In this document: piece by piece, positions 6,401 to 14,044 of the stretch | Numbering within the stretch: position 1 is the first letter of the stretch | How the letters are laid out: each line of letters opens with the position of its first letter | Source of the DNA: an uncultured Mycoplasmatota bacterium | Lineage (GTDB): Bacteria > Bacillota_I > Bacilli_A > RF39 > UBA660 | DNA: 42,140 bases | Direction of reading: 5' to 3' | Assembly (NCBI GenBank): GCA_946497955.1 | Contig: CAMMMH010000013.1 | Location: forward strand, 1 to 42,140 | Notes under the pieces: model-generated | The model's input: the letters and a program-made list of their open reading frames with translations, nothing else | Database searches by the model: none | Told to the model about the DNA's origin: nothing | Translations under genes and position numbers: made by a program

Positions 6401-8648
6401 CTTTTGTTGTAATTTGTTTACCATTAACTTGAATTTCTGATAGTAATAAATTGAATTCATTATTTAAAATCAAATCAATTTTCCCAATTTTCCCTTTTCT
6501 ATCCAAAATTTTTTTTAATTTTTGCAAACCTATTTTATAATCACAAACATCACTATTATTTTTTGTAGAAACTTTTTTACCAAAATGATTATATATAAAA
6601 TTTTCACTTATTTTTGAGGTAGTTTTTATCTCATTAATTAAATCTAGCCATCTCTTTTTATGAGCACCACCCCTTTTGCCATCACAACAAACTGCTTTTA
6701 CCCAATTATCAAAATTAGAAAAAATATTAATATAATTTCTCAATTCAGTTATATCATTAGTCTTATAATTTGTAATATAAAAATTACCAAAATTAGTTTC
6801 AAAAAACAAATCATCATTAATTTGAATAGTCCATTTTTTTAAACTTCCAATTTCTTCGATTTCTTTTTTTGAATTATCAATTATTGCTAATAATTTTTCA
6901 AATTTATCAGGATGAATTAATTTTGCTGGATCTGGTAATTTATAATTAAGTTCTTTTTCTTCATCATAAGAAATTTTAGAATTTGTTCCATATAAATAAT
7001 TAAACTCATTTATTGTTAACGGTAATGGAGAATACAATTTTACTCTACCATCAATATAAGACAATCTTTCTTTATTTTGTTGAACAAAGCAAGCTGCATC
7101 TATAGGAGAAATTTCTTCGCCATCTAAAACAATACTTTTATATTCACTATTAATAATATCAAATATTTTTCTTCTTACAGAAGCCAAATCCTTAATAACC
7201 TTTAGTCGATTTTCTTTCAATTCTTCCATTTTATGTTTTAATTCAAATGAAGTGGTCCTAGACATATAATCTGTTATACCATCAATGGAGTCCTCCATAT
7301 CTTCATTTGAATCATCTAAAACAGACACACATAAACTTTGAATGTTTTTCGGCAATTTATCTTTTAAAACATTTAAAGCCTTTTTTGTATAACTTGTAAC
7401 TAAAACACTTTCCCCATGAGCCAAAAAGTGTCCAACTAAATTTGCTATTGTATGTGTTTTACCAGTACCAGGAGGTCCTTGCACCAATACTGCATTGTAT
7501 TTACCTATTCTTTTTGCAATTTCTAATTGCTCCCTATTTGCTTCTTTAGATAATAATATATCTACACTCTCTCCACCAACTTTAGCTAACGATTCCTCAA
7601 TAGTTTCTTCAGTTTCCTCAGGTTTTTCTAATTTTCCACCACTAATGATATCTATCAAATGGCTTGGAATAAAACCAGTTTCTTCTATATTTTTAATAAT
7701 CTGTTCAGTAGCTTTTATTGTCCCATCCATTCTTTTTCGCATAATTAAACAGGGTCTATAAAACATATTAATTCTATTTTCAGAAATATCATCTTGACCA
7801 TCTATATATTTACTGTCAGAACTCAAGTTATGAACAAGTATTTTTAAAAAGTTGGGTGTATCATTTCTATCCATTGGATGATAATCATGTACCATTAAAT
7901 CAGAATTTAATGTAGTTAATGAATCAAGATCAATATCATCCATGACTTGAAACAGTTCAGAGTATAATTCAGTTCTAGCATCAGTGTCCATTACATATAT
8001 AGTATTTTCATTAGCATCAAAATTCATGTTTAGTCTTTTTGTCAACACAGGATGACATATATTTTCGTTATTCTTATCAGTTATATAACCATTAGCAAGT
8101 ATTAACTCAGTAGTTTCAAAATCACGTTGTAAATCTACATACTTCATATATAAAGTAGTAAAGAAATTTCTCGTTCTTTCTATTTTTAATTGTCTTTCAA
8201 CCCATTGTTTTCTTTTTTCAAGCCATACTTTATATGTTTTCACACGTTCCGAATCATCTGTAAACATTTCTACTACTTTTTCAGAATTGTTTTGATTATT
8301 TTCATATTCTATTTTTTCTTTAACTTGAACAGTATTTCTATAAGAATCCCAACCTTTTACTAACCATTTTTCAAAAGATACATCAGGTTTAGGACATTTT
8401 TCAAATTCAGGCTTATGAACTTTTAACAAGTAATCTACACTATTATCATCAAGTACCTCATCTTCCACTTCGACTTTGTCCTTATATAATACGCTAATAT
8501 TTTCATTATCTTGGGGAACATTACTAATCTGATATTTCCATAAATAATCATCATCGTTACATATAATTTTTTGTTTACTCTTACAAAACTCTATAATAAA
8601 TTTATATAGTGATATTATTTTCTCCTTATTAGAAATTTCTTGATTCAT
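3426..8648 (-). CDS. SF1 helicase with Vsr/DUF559-like nuclease domain (defence-like)
   Basis: A 1740-residue protein. The Walker A motif GPPGTGKT is at 391-398, Walker B IIIDEAS near 1089, later motifs NFQGDERDVIF and YNVAVSRARD near 1323: a UPF1-like SF1 helicase with a roughly 690-residue helical insertion between motifs. A PD-(D/E)XK nuclease follows (YRLDIVVICENRKIVIECDG, about 1400-1425) of the MTES_1575/DUF559/Vsr type. Next come a low-complexity linker, an HTH (SRKDISLYYNVAYDTVK, near 1585) and a C-terminal module with IDNREKSGIVWIIHND. Large helicase-Vsr fusions include the anti-phage Hhe type (DUF4011-helicase-Vsr); the N-terminus here is not clearly DUF4011. The start is the ATG behind GTGGAGTG. 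The gene lies 63 bp after the relaxase gene and is probably co-transcribed with it. Confidence 0.8.
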   Translation of the reverse strand: MNQEISNKEKIISLYKFIIEFCKSKQKIICNDDDYLWKYQISNVPQDNENISVLYKDKVEVEDEVLDDNSVDYLLKVHKPEFEKCPKPDVSFEKWLVKGWDSYRNTVQVKEKIEYENNQNNSEKVVEMFTDDSERVKTYKVWLEKRKQWVERQLKIERTRNFFTTLYMKYVDLQRDFETTELILANGYITDKNNENICHPVLTKRLNMNFDANENTIYVMDTDARTELYSELFQVMDDIDLDSLTTLNSDLMVHDYHPMDRNDTPNFLKILVHNLSSDSKYIDGQDDISENRINMFYRPCLIMRKRMDGTIKATEQIIKNIEETGFIPSHLIDIISGGKLEKPEETEETIEESLAKVGGESVDILLSKEANREQLEIAKRIGKYNAVLVQGPPGTGKTHTIANLVGHFLAHGESVLVTSYTKKALNVLKDKLPKNIQSLCVSVLDDSNEDMEDSIDGITDYMSRTTSFELKHKMEELKENRLKVIKDLASVRRKIFDIINSEYKSIVLDGEEISPIDAACFVQQNKERLSYIDGRVKLYSPLPLTINEFNYLYGTNSKISYDEEKELNYKLPDPAKLIHPDKFEKLLAIIDNSKKEIEEIGSLKKWTIQINDDLFFETNFGNFYITNYKTNDITELRNYINIFSNFDNWVKAVCCDGKRGGAHKKRWLDLINEIKTTSKISENFIYNHFGKKVSTKNNSDVCDYKIGLQKLKKILDRKGKIGKIDLILNNEFNLLLSEIQVNGKQITTKEECDFVLDYIDLIEARNKLANLWDNLLSCYGVTKFYDLDNSEPERVAEKWIDIIVKYLNWYDKEYKNLTKYLEKANFPYQIILQLNDLDKDIDHINKIFDSLQNVIPYLLDICEAKIAIDNANQEIENSVTILDDNGLINSSVCINLKKSLKNYDNEKYLEFFKQLESLYQKYEILSKRNSLLEKLESVAPQWANDIRNRRGIHGLSETPANIQDAWKFKQYLSILYDMTKESLEDLQKTSQRLSSNYRKITENYAGVCAWYNLLARTECDIDMKQALKGWELTIKKIGKATGKNAPKYKAKARELMAKCQNAVPCWIMPMNKAIESLKPGENEFDVIIIDEASQSDISSLAISYFAKKMIVVGDDKQVSPMAVGVEIDKINALEKMFIKDKIPNSHLYSAKTSLYDIAATTFQPLMLKEHFRCVPEIIGFSNMLSYDFKIKPLRDSNDTDLLPSVINYRVQGKRIGKTNRVEAETIISFIKGCLNIKEYEGKTFGVISLLGDEQVRLIEQLLYQYIDIRDIEERKILVGNASNFQGDERDVIFLSMVDSGSDKGPLPLQGNGVEDSVKKRYNVAVSRARDQVWVVNSLDSANDLKSMDIRKKLLDYATNPKAFLLQSDEVKNKSDSVFEEQVAKKLLSQGYHIVQQYPVGAYRLDIVVICENRKIVIECDGERYHTGEEKIKEDMQRQAILERIGWRFIRIRGSQFFKNPEATMNQVFEELESYKIYPESININNEERTSELFEKVKNESSKFLSEIHQEDNDSNLDDILYALDNKSYKVSDSQKNNSTLLKNKIDSVSTSQNKQVNENIFVKNNDLLDLEFGESQFKYMVLFSEGVSRKDISLYYNVAYDTVKKSLQTVSEKYHQPYVEKCVSSFIEKYKGSTEYDEVINMYLKWNQNRKTERFNDNVFSINSNLESKHDNDDFITDLKKNNFQYIDNREKSGIVWIIHNDSTSELIKRVLSKYKYPYTFERRGSIVTENKPAWRVMFK

Positions 8649-8711
8649 TAAATTCACTCCACTTCCAACACTCAAACCAATCTTTATATCACTAGTATAT
8701 CATAATTCTAT

Positions 8712-9986
8712 CTACCTTGTTAACTCAAAATCATCTTTATCTCTATCATTATCTTTTTTAGTTTTATAATAACTAGGTATATCAGCATACCCAAAAAGTT
8801 CATCTTCTTTAGTAGTGCCATTTGAAATATCATAAACATCATTGCTATCAAAATCTTTATTGTCATAATATTCCTTTATTTCGCTTGTAGCGGCTTCTTT
8901 TGTAGGCTCATTACCGATTTGTAATAAATGTCTAAAAAAGTGCTTTATTGCCCCTAATATGGCTTTAATATAGGATTTTAAAGTATTATTCTCTTTTGTA
9001 AGATTTTGATTTCTCGTAGTTAATGCCTTAATTTCTCTTTTCATATTTTGATTTTCTTTTTCCAAACTCTGATGACTTTTAGTAAAACTATCTACTTCAT
9101 TAAATAAATTTTTTATTTTTGGTTCTATTTCTATCGCTTTTTTTGTTTCTTTAATTACTTTGTTCATACTATCAAAAGTTTCTTTTTCTACTAAAACATG
9201 AGTTTTATTAAAAGGAATATTTTTGGTAGTTTTTTGTTTCTCATTAAATTCTTTCATAGCTTCATCTATTTTAGAGTTTAAAACCTCTACTTTCTGTTCA
9301 TAATATCTAGTAGTCTTTTTTAGTTCTCTAACCTTTTGATGTTTAGCTGTACTTCCTTTAATACCTCGCTCTAAATCATAACCTTTACTAGTTAATCTTT
9401 GGTGGTATTTATCTTGTAATTCTGATAAATGTATTTTATCTTTAATATAGGCTTTTTTAGAAATAGTATATCTTTCTGTATTAGTTCTTTTATCAAACTT
9501 TTTAATCAAAGGGATAACTACACAATGTAAATGAGGAGTTTCTTCATCTAAATGGACAGTTGCGTGTAACACTTGCTCTTTAGTATAACCTAAATCTCCA
9601 TAAACAAACTCCATACAAGTATCAGCCCACTTTTTTATATCTTCCCTACTCATATTATCAAAAAACTTATGTGTTGCTGTAAAAAGTAATTCATCGGCTA
9701 CTACATTTTTAGATTTATTAAGCATTTGATTAAAAGTTTTTCTTCTATCAGGTCTTTCCGTTTTCATTCTCTCATTATGCTCTTTTTCATAATCCTTAAC
9801 TTTGTTTTTAAAACCTTTAACATATTTCTCTTGTAATGGTACTATCTCAATATTATCTTTAGATAATTCTAATTTTATATTTGGATTAGAATTATAGGCT
9901 TTCTTTTCTCTTTTATTATGTGATCCAATCCCAGCTAAATCATTCAAAGTATAAACTGCTTCACTTCTAAATATTGCATAATTAAT
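8712..9986 (-). CDS. mobV: MobV-family relaxase (plasmid recombination enzyme), ATT start
   Basis: A 424-residue MOBV relaxase that would nick oriT and pilot DNA during mobilization. The N-terminus reads NYAIFRSEAVYTLNDLAGIGSH, typical of the family, and the metal-binding motif HLDEETPHLH lies at 145-154. The C-terminal third is coiled coil (about 215-340). The frame is open up to a stop at 10,002-10,004, but no ATG, GTG or TTG occurs before a TTG at 9945-9947, which would cut off the conserved N-terminus. A strong AGGAGG (9995-10,000) sits 8 nt before ATT (9984-9986), exactly where the family Met should be. Either ATT is used, as in infC, or the start was lost by mutation. Confidence 0.85.
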   Translation of the reverse strand: MNYAIFRSEAVYTLNDLAGIGSHNKREKKAYNSNPNIKLELSKDNIEIVPLQEKYVKGFKNKVKDYEKEHNERMKTERPDRRKTFNQMLNKSKNVVADELLFTATHKFFDNMSREDIKKWADTCMEFVYGDLGYTKEQVLHATVHLDEETPHLHCVVIPLIKKFDKRTNTERYTISKKAYIKDKIHLSELQDKYHQRLTSKGYDLERGIKGSTAKHQKVRELKKTTRYYEQKVEVLNSKIDEAMKEFNEKQKTTKNIPFNKTHVLVEKETFDSMNKVIKETKKAIEIEPKIKNLFNEVDSFTKSHQSLEKENQNMKREIKALTTRNQNLTKENNTLKSYIKAILGAIKHFFRHLLQIGNEPTKEAATSEIKEYYDNKDFDSNDVYDISNGTTKEDELFGYADIPSYYKTKKDNDRDKDDFELTR

Positions 9987-10010
9987 AATATCTACCTCCT
10001 TTTATGCAAA

Positions 10011-10034
10011 ATAAAAAGATATGATTTCTCATAC
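10011..10034 (-). terminator. Terminator between the lipoprotein fragment and the relaxase gene
   Basis: On the minus strand GGTATGA-GAAA-TCATATC forms a 7-bp stem with a GAAA tetraloop and one G-U pair, followed by TTTTTATTTT. It would isolate relaxase transcription from the truncated host gene. A hairpin just upstream of a MOBV gene could also be a transfer-related structure. Confidence 0.5.
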
Positions 10035-10051
10035 CTTTCGTGGATATAACC

Positions 10052-10375
10052 TTAAACTATTAAATTTTTTTGTTGCGTACTTACGCGCGTTAGGACAAAA
10101 ACTCCATCATCGTTCTTTAAAATTATTTGTTCATGGTTATTAGAAGTATTAGTAAGTGTTATCTTATAATAATCATCTTTCTTATAAGCAGTTTCTACTT
10201 CATAATTATAAATATCATCATTATTTAAAACTTCCAGTGTTCCTGTCATTACATAACCTTTACCATCATTAACTTTTTTATCTAAATCTGCTAAAACATC
10301 ACTTTCACTATTTTTCCCACATCCAGTAACTAAAAAACAAGTGATAAATAATAAGAATAAGCTTAATTTTTTCAA
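10052..10375 (-). pseudogene. Truncated LolA/GerS-like lipoprotein gene
   Basis: The 107-residue reading frame has a lipoprotein signal peptide, MKKLSLFLLFITCFLVTGC, with the lipobox Cys at 19. It then has the start of a LolA/GerS-like sorting-protein fold: GYVMTGTLEVLNNDDIYNYE, YKITLTNTSNNHEQIILKN, DGVFVLT. Family members continue for roughly another 90 residues after this point; here the sequence switches to RVSTQQKNLIV and stops. I infer that the mobile element inserted at about 10,085 and removed the 3' half to beyond the left edge. The start is TTG (10,373-10,375) behind GAGGTG. A short secreted product may still be made. Confidence 0.65.
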
Positions 10376-10504
10376 AATTTTTCACCTCTTCACTTTCTCT
10401 AATTAATTATATTAAAGAAAATAAATTAATATTCATGAATAAAAAATGTAAATTAGTCCATTATATGAATGTAATAAATAAAAAGAGGAGGAAGGTTGAA
10501 AAAA

Positions 10505-10722
10505 ATATCTAAAAAATAAACACGCAAAAAAGATTTTGTGAGAAAACGCAAAAATTCGTGTTCATAATAATTATCGACAAAAATAAATGAGTTGTGGCAT
10601 TGACTGTAAATCTCCACTTGAAAACTCGAGAATTGTTTTACCAAAGTTAAGGTTCCGTGCTCATAAAAGTAGAATAATAATCTACAGGCTACACTCATTT
10701 GTACTCTAGAGATAAACGACAC
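10505..10722 (-). ncRNA. Candidate structured small RNA
   Basis: A leftward promoter (TTAAGA, 17 bp, TATAAT at 10,728-10,733) precedes a rod-like fold. AAAUGAGU pairs with ACUCAUUU, CUGUAGAU with AUUUACAG (one G-U), and CUACUU with AAGUGG (one G-U). Downstream AACACG/CGTGTT encloses a smaller stem and is followed by TATTTTTT, an intrinsic terminator. The G-U pairs exist only in minus-strand RNA, which supports that strand. Length of about 200 nt and a long interrupted hairpin recall 6S RNA, but I see no diagnostic 6S sequence. An 89-codon open frame on the same strand has no RBS or recognisable product. Confidence 0.45.
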
Positions 10723-10727
10723 ATATA

Positions 10728-10756
10728 ATTATACGGGTTTAAGAAACATTTCTTAA
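10728..10756 (-). promoter_or_regulatory. Promoter with overlapping 18-bp palindrome
   Basis: TATAAT (minus strand, 10,728-10,733) is 17 bp from TTAAGA (10,751-10,756). The -35 box is one end of the perfect palindrome TTAAGAAA-CA-TTTCTTAA (10,739-10,756). A repressor bound there would block the small-RNA promoter, so this is a candidate operator. Confidence 0.45.
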
Positions 10757-10850
10757 CACCACTCACCTCACCGTGCTCTGTAGTGTACCAACAACTGATA
10801 GTTATTATAAATGATTTTAGATATAAGTCAACTTTTCATCTCAATTTGTG

Positions 10851-10870
10851 CCTTTCAGAGGACTGAAAGG
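10851..10870 (+). promoter_or_regulatory. Hairpin in the DUF378 gene leader
   Basis: A perfect 8-bp stem CCTTTCAG-AGGA-CTGAAAGG lies 26 bp before the DUF378 start, just upstream of its RBS. There is no T-tract, so it may protect or regulate the mRNA 5' end. The preceding 10,757-10,850 shows no gene. Confidence 0.35.
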
Positions 10871-10896
10871 ACGATAGAAAGGAATGTTAGAGAATT

Positions 10897-11103
10897 ATGG
10901 AAACATTAAAAAAAATATGCTTAGTTCTTATTATAATAGGAGCGATAAACTGGGCATTAGTAGGTTTATTTGAACTAGATTTAGTTGCAACTCTATTCGG
11001 AGGTAGTGATGAACTACTAGCAAGATTAGTTTATATTATAATAGGAATTGCAGGTCTAATTGATATAAGTATTTTATTTGATCGTTTAGACCATCATGAT
11101 TAA
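10897..11103 (+). CDS. DUF378 small membrane protein
   Basis: The 68-residue product has two membrane helices (about 5-27 and 42-62) and the family hallmark INWALVGLF-x-DLVATLFGG, followed by YIIIGIAGLIDI. This is the DUF378 (YuzA-like) family of small integral membrane proteins with no assigned biochemical role. The start is ATG with AAAGGAA upstream and a hairpin-containing leader. It is a single-gene transcription unit that ends in a strong bidirectional terminator shared with the convergent cdaR gene. Confidence 0.9.
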   Translation: METLKKICLVLIIIGAINWALVGLFELDLVATLFGGSDELLARLVYIIIGIAGLIDISILFDRLDHHD

Positions 11104-11135
11104 AAAAGAGATTCAAGTAAATGAGTCTCTTTTTT
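11102..11135. terminator. Bidirectional terminator between the DUF378 gene and cdaR
   Basis: AAAAAAGAGATTC (11,102-11,114) and GAGTCTCTTTTTT (11,123-11,135) form a 13-bp stem (one G-T) with an 8-nt loop, A-rich on one side and T-rich on the other. It serves both convergent genes. Confidence 0.8.
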
Positions 11136-12495
11136 AACTATTTGCAGTAATTCTAACTTTAACTTTCTTAGTCTTAGGTGCATAGTTAAGTTTAACATCG
11201 TCTCCCCTAACTTTAACTTCTACTTCATGTTCTCCAACACCTAAGCCATCTAAATCAACATAAGCATATATAGTAGATGAATCTATACTATCAATAATAG
11301 ATTTACTACCAGTAACAACTACTGTAACTCTACTATCTTCTTCCGACAAAGCTTGTACTCTATATTTAGATGTATCCAAGTTCTCAGTAGCAATTGAAAC
11401 ATTATTAATTTCTCTAGTTGTAGAATCATCAAGCGTTACATTAACAGTAATAGTTTTCTCGCTTATCTCTGTAACACCATTAGGACGTTTCAAAGTAACA
11501 GTATATTCTTTATCATCAGAAAGTCCTGTAACATCTACTTCTACTTCTAATGAATCTAATTTATCTAAAGCTTCTTCACTACCATAAACAGTAACACTAT
11601 CTATATTAGTACTAAGTGATTTAATCGCTTTACCAAAAGCAAGCTCTCCCTTAGGAACTATCTCAATAGGTAATTTTTTAGATGGACTAGATACAGTTAC
11701 TTTAGCAGTCACTGTCTTAGGAACTATTTCTACATCTACTGTCTTACCATTAGCATCATATGCAACTAAAGGAACATCTTCAAGAGTAATTTCTCCAGCT
11801 TCTTGTGTAGGGAAGTTATCAACATCAACTAATGCTCTAACAGTTGCAACTTCATCAAGCTTATATTCAGCACCTTTAACTATTACTTCACTTCTATCAA
11901 GTTCTACATTATCTATATTTAATTTAGTATCTAGATTATCTTGATGTAATACATCATAAGTAAGTGATTTAGTAGCACTAACTTTATCATATATAGTAAC
12001 TGTAACTGTAGATGGATCAAGTCTATAATCTATTGATTTTAATTGTTGTGTATATTTAAGGGTTACTTTATGTTGTCCTGGTTTTAAACCAGTTAAATCA
12101 ACAGTAACTCCTCCACTAGGAGATTGTTTTGCTAAAAAGATATGTCTTTTCTGACCAACTAAAGTTATATCAACACTATCAGGTAATCCTTCAACAACAT
12201 AAGCTTCTTCATTATAAGTAGCTGTAACAGGTTGATCATATAAAATCTCTGCATATTGATCAATCATTGTATTACCTTCACTATCTACAATAAAGAAAAC
12301 TGCTAAAGCCAAGACTAAACTAATTACAATTAAGGTTTGTTTCTTCCCAATAAGTCGTTCTAAACCTTTACTATTACTCTTAGAAAAATCTATAATTTTA
12401 AGAATTAACTTAGTAATAGGAGTAATTAACCACTTATCAAAGAATGCACCTATATGACGAAAAAATTTTCCAATACCTCTAATTATCTTCTTCAT
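11134..12495 (-). CDS. cdaR: CdaR/YbbR-domain regulator of c-di-AMP synthesis
   Basis: The 453-residue protein has a cytoplasmic amphipathic N-terminus, one membrane helix (about residues 54-70, LIVISLVLALAVFFIV) and a long extracellular part made of about four YbbR repeats of 80-90 residues. Each repeat ends in the pattern VTVTI/VTVSS/ITVNVTL/VKVRI. CdaR binds and modulates the membrane diadenylate cyclase CdaA. The two genes overlap by 17 bp here, and their order cdaA-cdaR is the standard Firmicute arrangement. glmM, often the third gene, is not present. Identification rests on the domain architecture and the neighbour. Confidence 0.9.
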   Translation of the reverse strand: MKKIIRGIGKFFRHIGAFFDKWLITPITKLILKIIDFSKSNSKGLERLIGKKQTLIVISLVLALAVFFIVDSEGNTMIDQYAEILYDQPVTATYNEEAYVVEGLPDSVDITLVGQKRHIFLAKQSPSGGVTVDLTGLKPGQHKVTLKYTQQLKSIDYRLDPSTVTVTIYDKVSATKSLTYDVLHQDNLDTKLNIDNVELDRSEVIVKGAEYKLDEVATVRALVDVDNFPTQEAGEITLEDVPLVAYDANGKTVDVEIVPKTVTAKVTVSSPSKKLPIEIVPKGELAFGKAIKSLSTNIDSVTVYGSEEALDKLDSLEVEVDVTGLSDDKEYTVTLKRPNGVTEISEKTITVNVTLDDSTTREINNVSIATENLDTSKYRVQALSEEDSRVTVVVTGSKSIIDSIDSSTIYAYVDLDGLGVGEHEVEVKVRGDDVKLNYAPKTKKVKVRITANS

Positions 12496-13312
12496 ATATC
12501 TCTTCCTCTTCTATTTCATCTTCATCGTACTCATTACTAGTCTTAGGCTTTAATTCATTTATTAACATCATTCTAACATCATCTATTGATAAGTTATAGA
12601 AAAGTTCTCCTTTAATAGCAACAGATAAACGTCCAGTTTCTTCTGAAACAACTAAAGCAATAGCATCTGTCTCTTCAGCAATACCAAGTGCTGCTCTATG
12701 TCTTGTACCAAGTCTTTTATTGATTTTAGTACTACTACTAGTAGGAAATACTGCTCCAGCACAAGTTATCCTATCTCCTTGAATAATAACTCCTCCATCA
12801 TGTAAAGGATTACCCTCATAGAATATTGCTATCAACAAATCACTAGATAAATCAGCATAAAGTTTCTTAGCTTTATCTATATAATTACCTAAACTAATAT
12901 CCCGCTCTAATACGATTAAAGCACCAATTTTATTTTTTCTTAAATAATCCATCGCTTGGGTTAATTGATATACTAAATGTTCTCTTTCATCAACAGTAAG
13001 TACTTTATGACGACCTAACAATTGATTACGACCTAACTGCTCCAAAATATTTCTAATTTCCGGTTGAAAGATTACAATTAAAGCAAGTGGTCCATACATA
13101 ATAACATACTCTAAAAGTAAACCAACAGTTGTAAAGCCACACAAATCACTAACTATTTTTAAAATAATGATAATGATAACTCCCTTAAACAAAAGAGTAA
13201 GCTTAACACTATTTCTAATATTTTTTAAAATGATATAAAACATTAACCAAACAATCGATATATCGACAATTTTCCTCAAAATTGTCAAAACACTTGTAAC
13301 AGTAATAACCAT
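12479..13312 (-). CDS. cdaA: Diadenylate cyclase (CdaA/DacA)
   Basis: The 277-residue protein makes c-di-AMP from two ATP. Three membrane helices fill the first 85 residues, followed by FQPEIRNILEQLGR and the DisA_N catalytic domain. Key motifs are NPLHDGGVIIQGDRI (the DGA site, here DGG) and LGTRHRAALGIAEETDAIALVVSEE (the RHR site). The C-terminus is acidic (DEDEIEEEEIYEEDN). It overlaps cdaR and follows a membrane-anchored Val/Thr-rich protein gene by about 20 bp, so all three are likely one operon. c-di-AMP controls osmolyte and cell-wall homeostasis. Confidence 0.95.
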   Translation of the reverse strand: MVITVTSVLTILRKIVDISIVWLMFYIILKNIRNSVKLTLLFKGVIIIIILKIVSDLCGFTTVGLLLEYVIMYGPLALIVIFQPEIRNILEQLGRNQLLGRHKVLTVDEREHLVYQLTQAMDYLRKNKIGALIVLERDISLGNYIDKAKKLYADLSSDLLIAIFYEGNPLHDGGVIIQGDRITCAGAVFPTSSSTKINKRLGTRHRAALGIAEETDAIALVVSEETGRLSVAIKGELFYNLSIDDVRMMLINELKPKTSNEYDEDEIEEEEIYEEDN

Positions 13313-13332
13313 AAAATCTCTCCTAACTGTTT

Positions 13333-13950
13333 CTAAACTGTATTATTATTTCCATCTTGATTAATCGTTGGTATAACTACTTGACTAACTTCACTAGATG
13401 GAGCATTTACATTATCAGTACTAACTGTATTATTAGTAGTTTGTTCAATCTGTGGATTAACTACAGTAGGTGTAACTACATTATTATGTTGTGATACTTC
13501 TACTTGAGGAGCCTCTACTGTAGCAGTATTATTAGAATTAACACTTGTCGTAACTTCACTAACTGTCGGTGTTACAACACTACTATTAACAGTCTGAACT
13601 TCTGGTTCACTTACAACGTTATTTTGAACAGCGTCTGTGTTATTAACACCACTAGTTGGAACTTCTTCAGCCACTGGAACATTACTAACAGGCTCTGCAA
13701 TAGGTGTTGTAACAGGAGTACTAGTAACTTGTGCATCACTAACAGGTTCACTAACTACATTATCTTGAACAACTTCTGTATTATTAGTATCATCAACAGT
13801 AGCATATTTTTCTTTCTCTTTTTTATTCTTAATACCTTTCTCAGCTAAATAACCAATACAAGCAAAGATAAGAATAACAAGTACTACTACCCACACGATA
13901 TAAAAAGGGCCATCCAATGTATCCCTAAAAAATTCAATAACAATATCCAT
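13333..13950 (-). CDS. Membrane-anchored Val/Thr-rich repeat protein
   Basis: The 205-residue product has one N-terminal membrane helix (about 14-33, FYIVWVVVLVILIFACIGYL), a lysine-rich stop-transfer segment and a long low-complexity tail. The tail is rich in Val, Thr, Pro and Asn with imperfect repeats such as VVQDNVVSEPVSD and AVQNNVVSEPEV. I chose the ATG at 13,948-13,950, with AAAGGCGGTG upstream, over an earlier in-frame codon. No enzymatic domain is visible. Its position directly before cdaA suggests co-transcription. The repeats may vary in number between strains. Confidence 0.6.
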   Translation of the reverse strand: MDIVIEFFRDTLDGPFYIVWVVVLVILIFACIGYLAEKGIKNKKEKEKYATVDDTNNTEVVQDNVVSEPVSDAQVTSTPVTTPIAEPVSNVPVAEEVPTSGVNNTDAVQNNVVSEPEVQTVNSSVVTPTVSEVTTSVNSNNTATVEAPQVEVSQHNNVVTPTVVNPQIEQTTNNTVSTDNVNAPSSEVSQVVIPTINQDGNNNTV

Positions 13951-14044
13951 AAGACACCGCCTTTCACACTTTATCCCTTTATTCTTCATTTATTATCATA
14001 ACATGATGAACTCATCTTTTCAACTAAAGAAAAATAAAAAATTA

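Larger units (their letters stand above)
1..10085. mobile_element. Mobilizable element (right part), MOBV type
   Basis: The segment contains a MobV-family relaxase, a sequence identical to the MOBV nick consensus, an XRE repressor, ssDNA-binding proteins and a defence-like helicase-nuclease. It ends inside a host lipoprotein gene whose coding sequence changes abruptly around 10,085. There are no type IV secretion genes and no integrase in the visible part, so it would need a helper for transfer, and its recombinase is presumably beyond the left edge. The right boundary is inferred from where the lipoprotein stops resembling its family, near the GC-rich ACGCGCGT at about 10,083-10,090; the exact junction is uncertain by tens of bases. 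Confidence 0.6.

Noticed and set aside
4251-7761. Plus-strand open frames opposite the helicase gene
   Set aside because: They are antisense shadows of a well-supported 1740-residue protein, with no RBS or family resemblance.
10484-10521. Mini-ORF (TTG start, MKKISKK) on the plus strand
   Set aside because: The start is too close to the purine-rich stretch, there is no downstream gene to control, and it overlaps the minus-strand RNA terminator.
10453-10722. Minus-strand 89-codon open frame
   Set aside because: No RBS, no recognisable protein, odd composition, and it coincides with a region that folds into a rod-like RNA with its own promoter and terminator.
13504-13848. Plus-strand frame opposite the Val/Thr-rich protein
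   Set aside because: Asn/Cys/Ser-rich shadow caused by the repetitive codons of the real gene.
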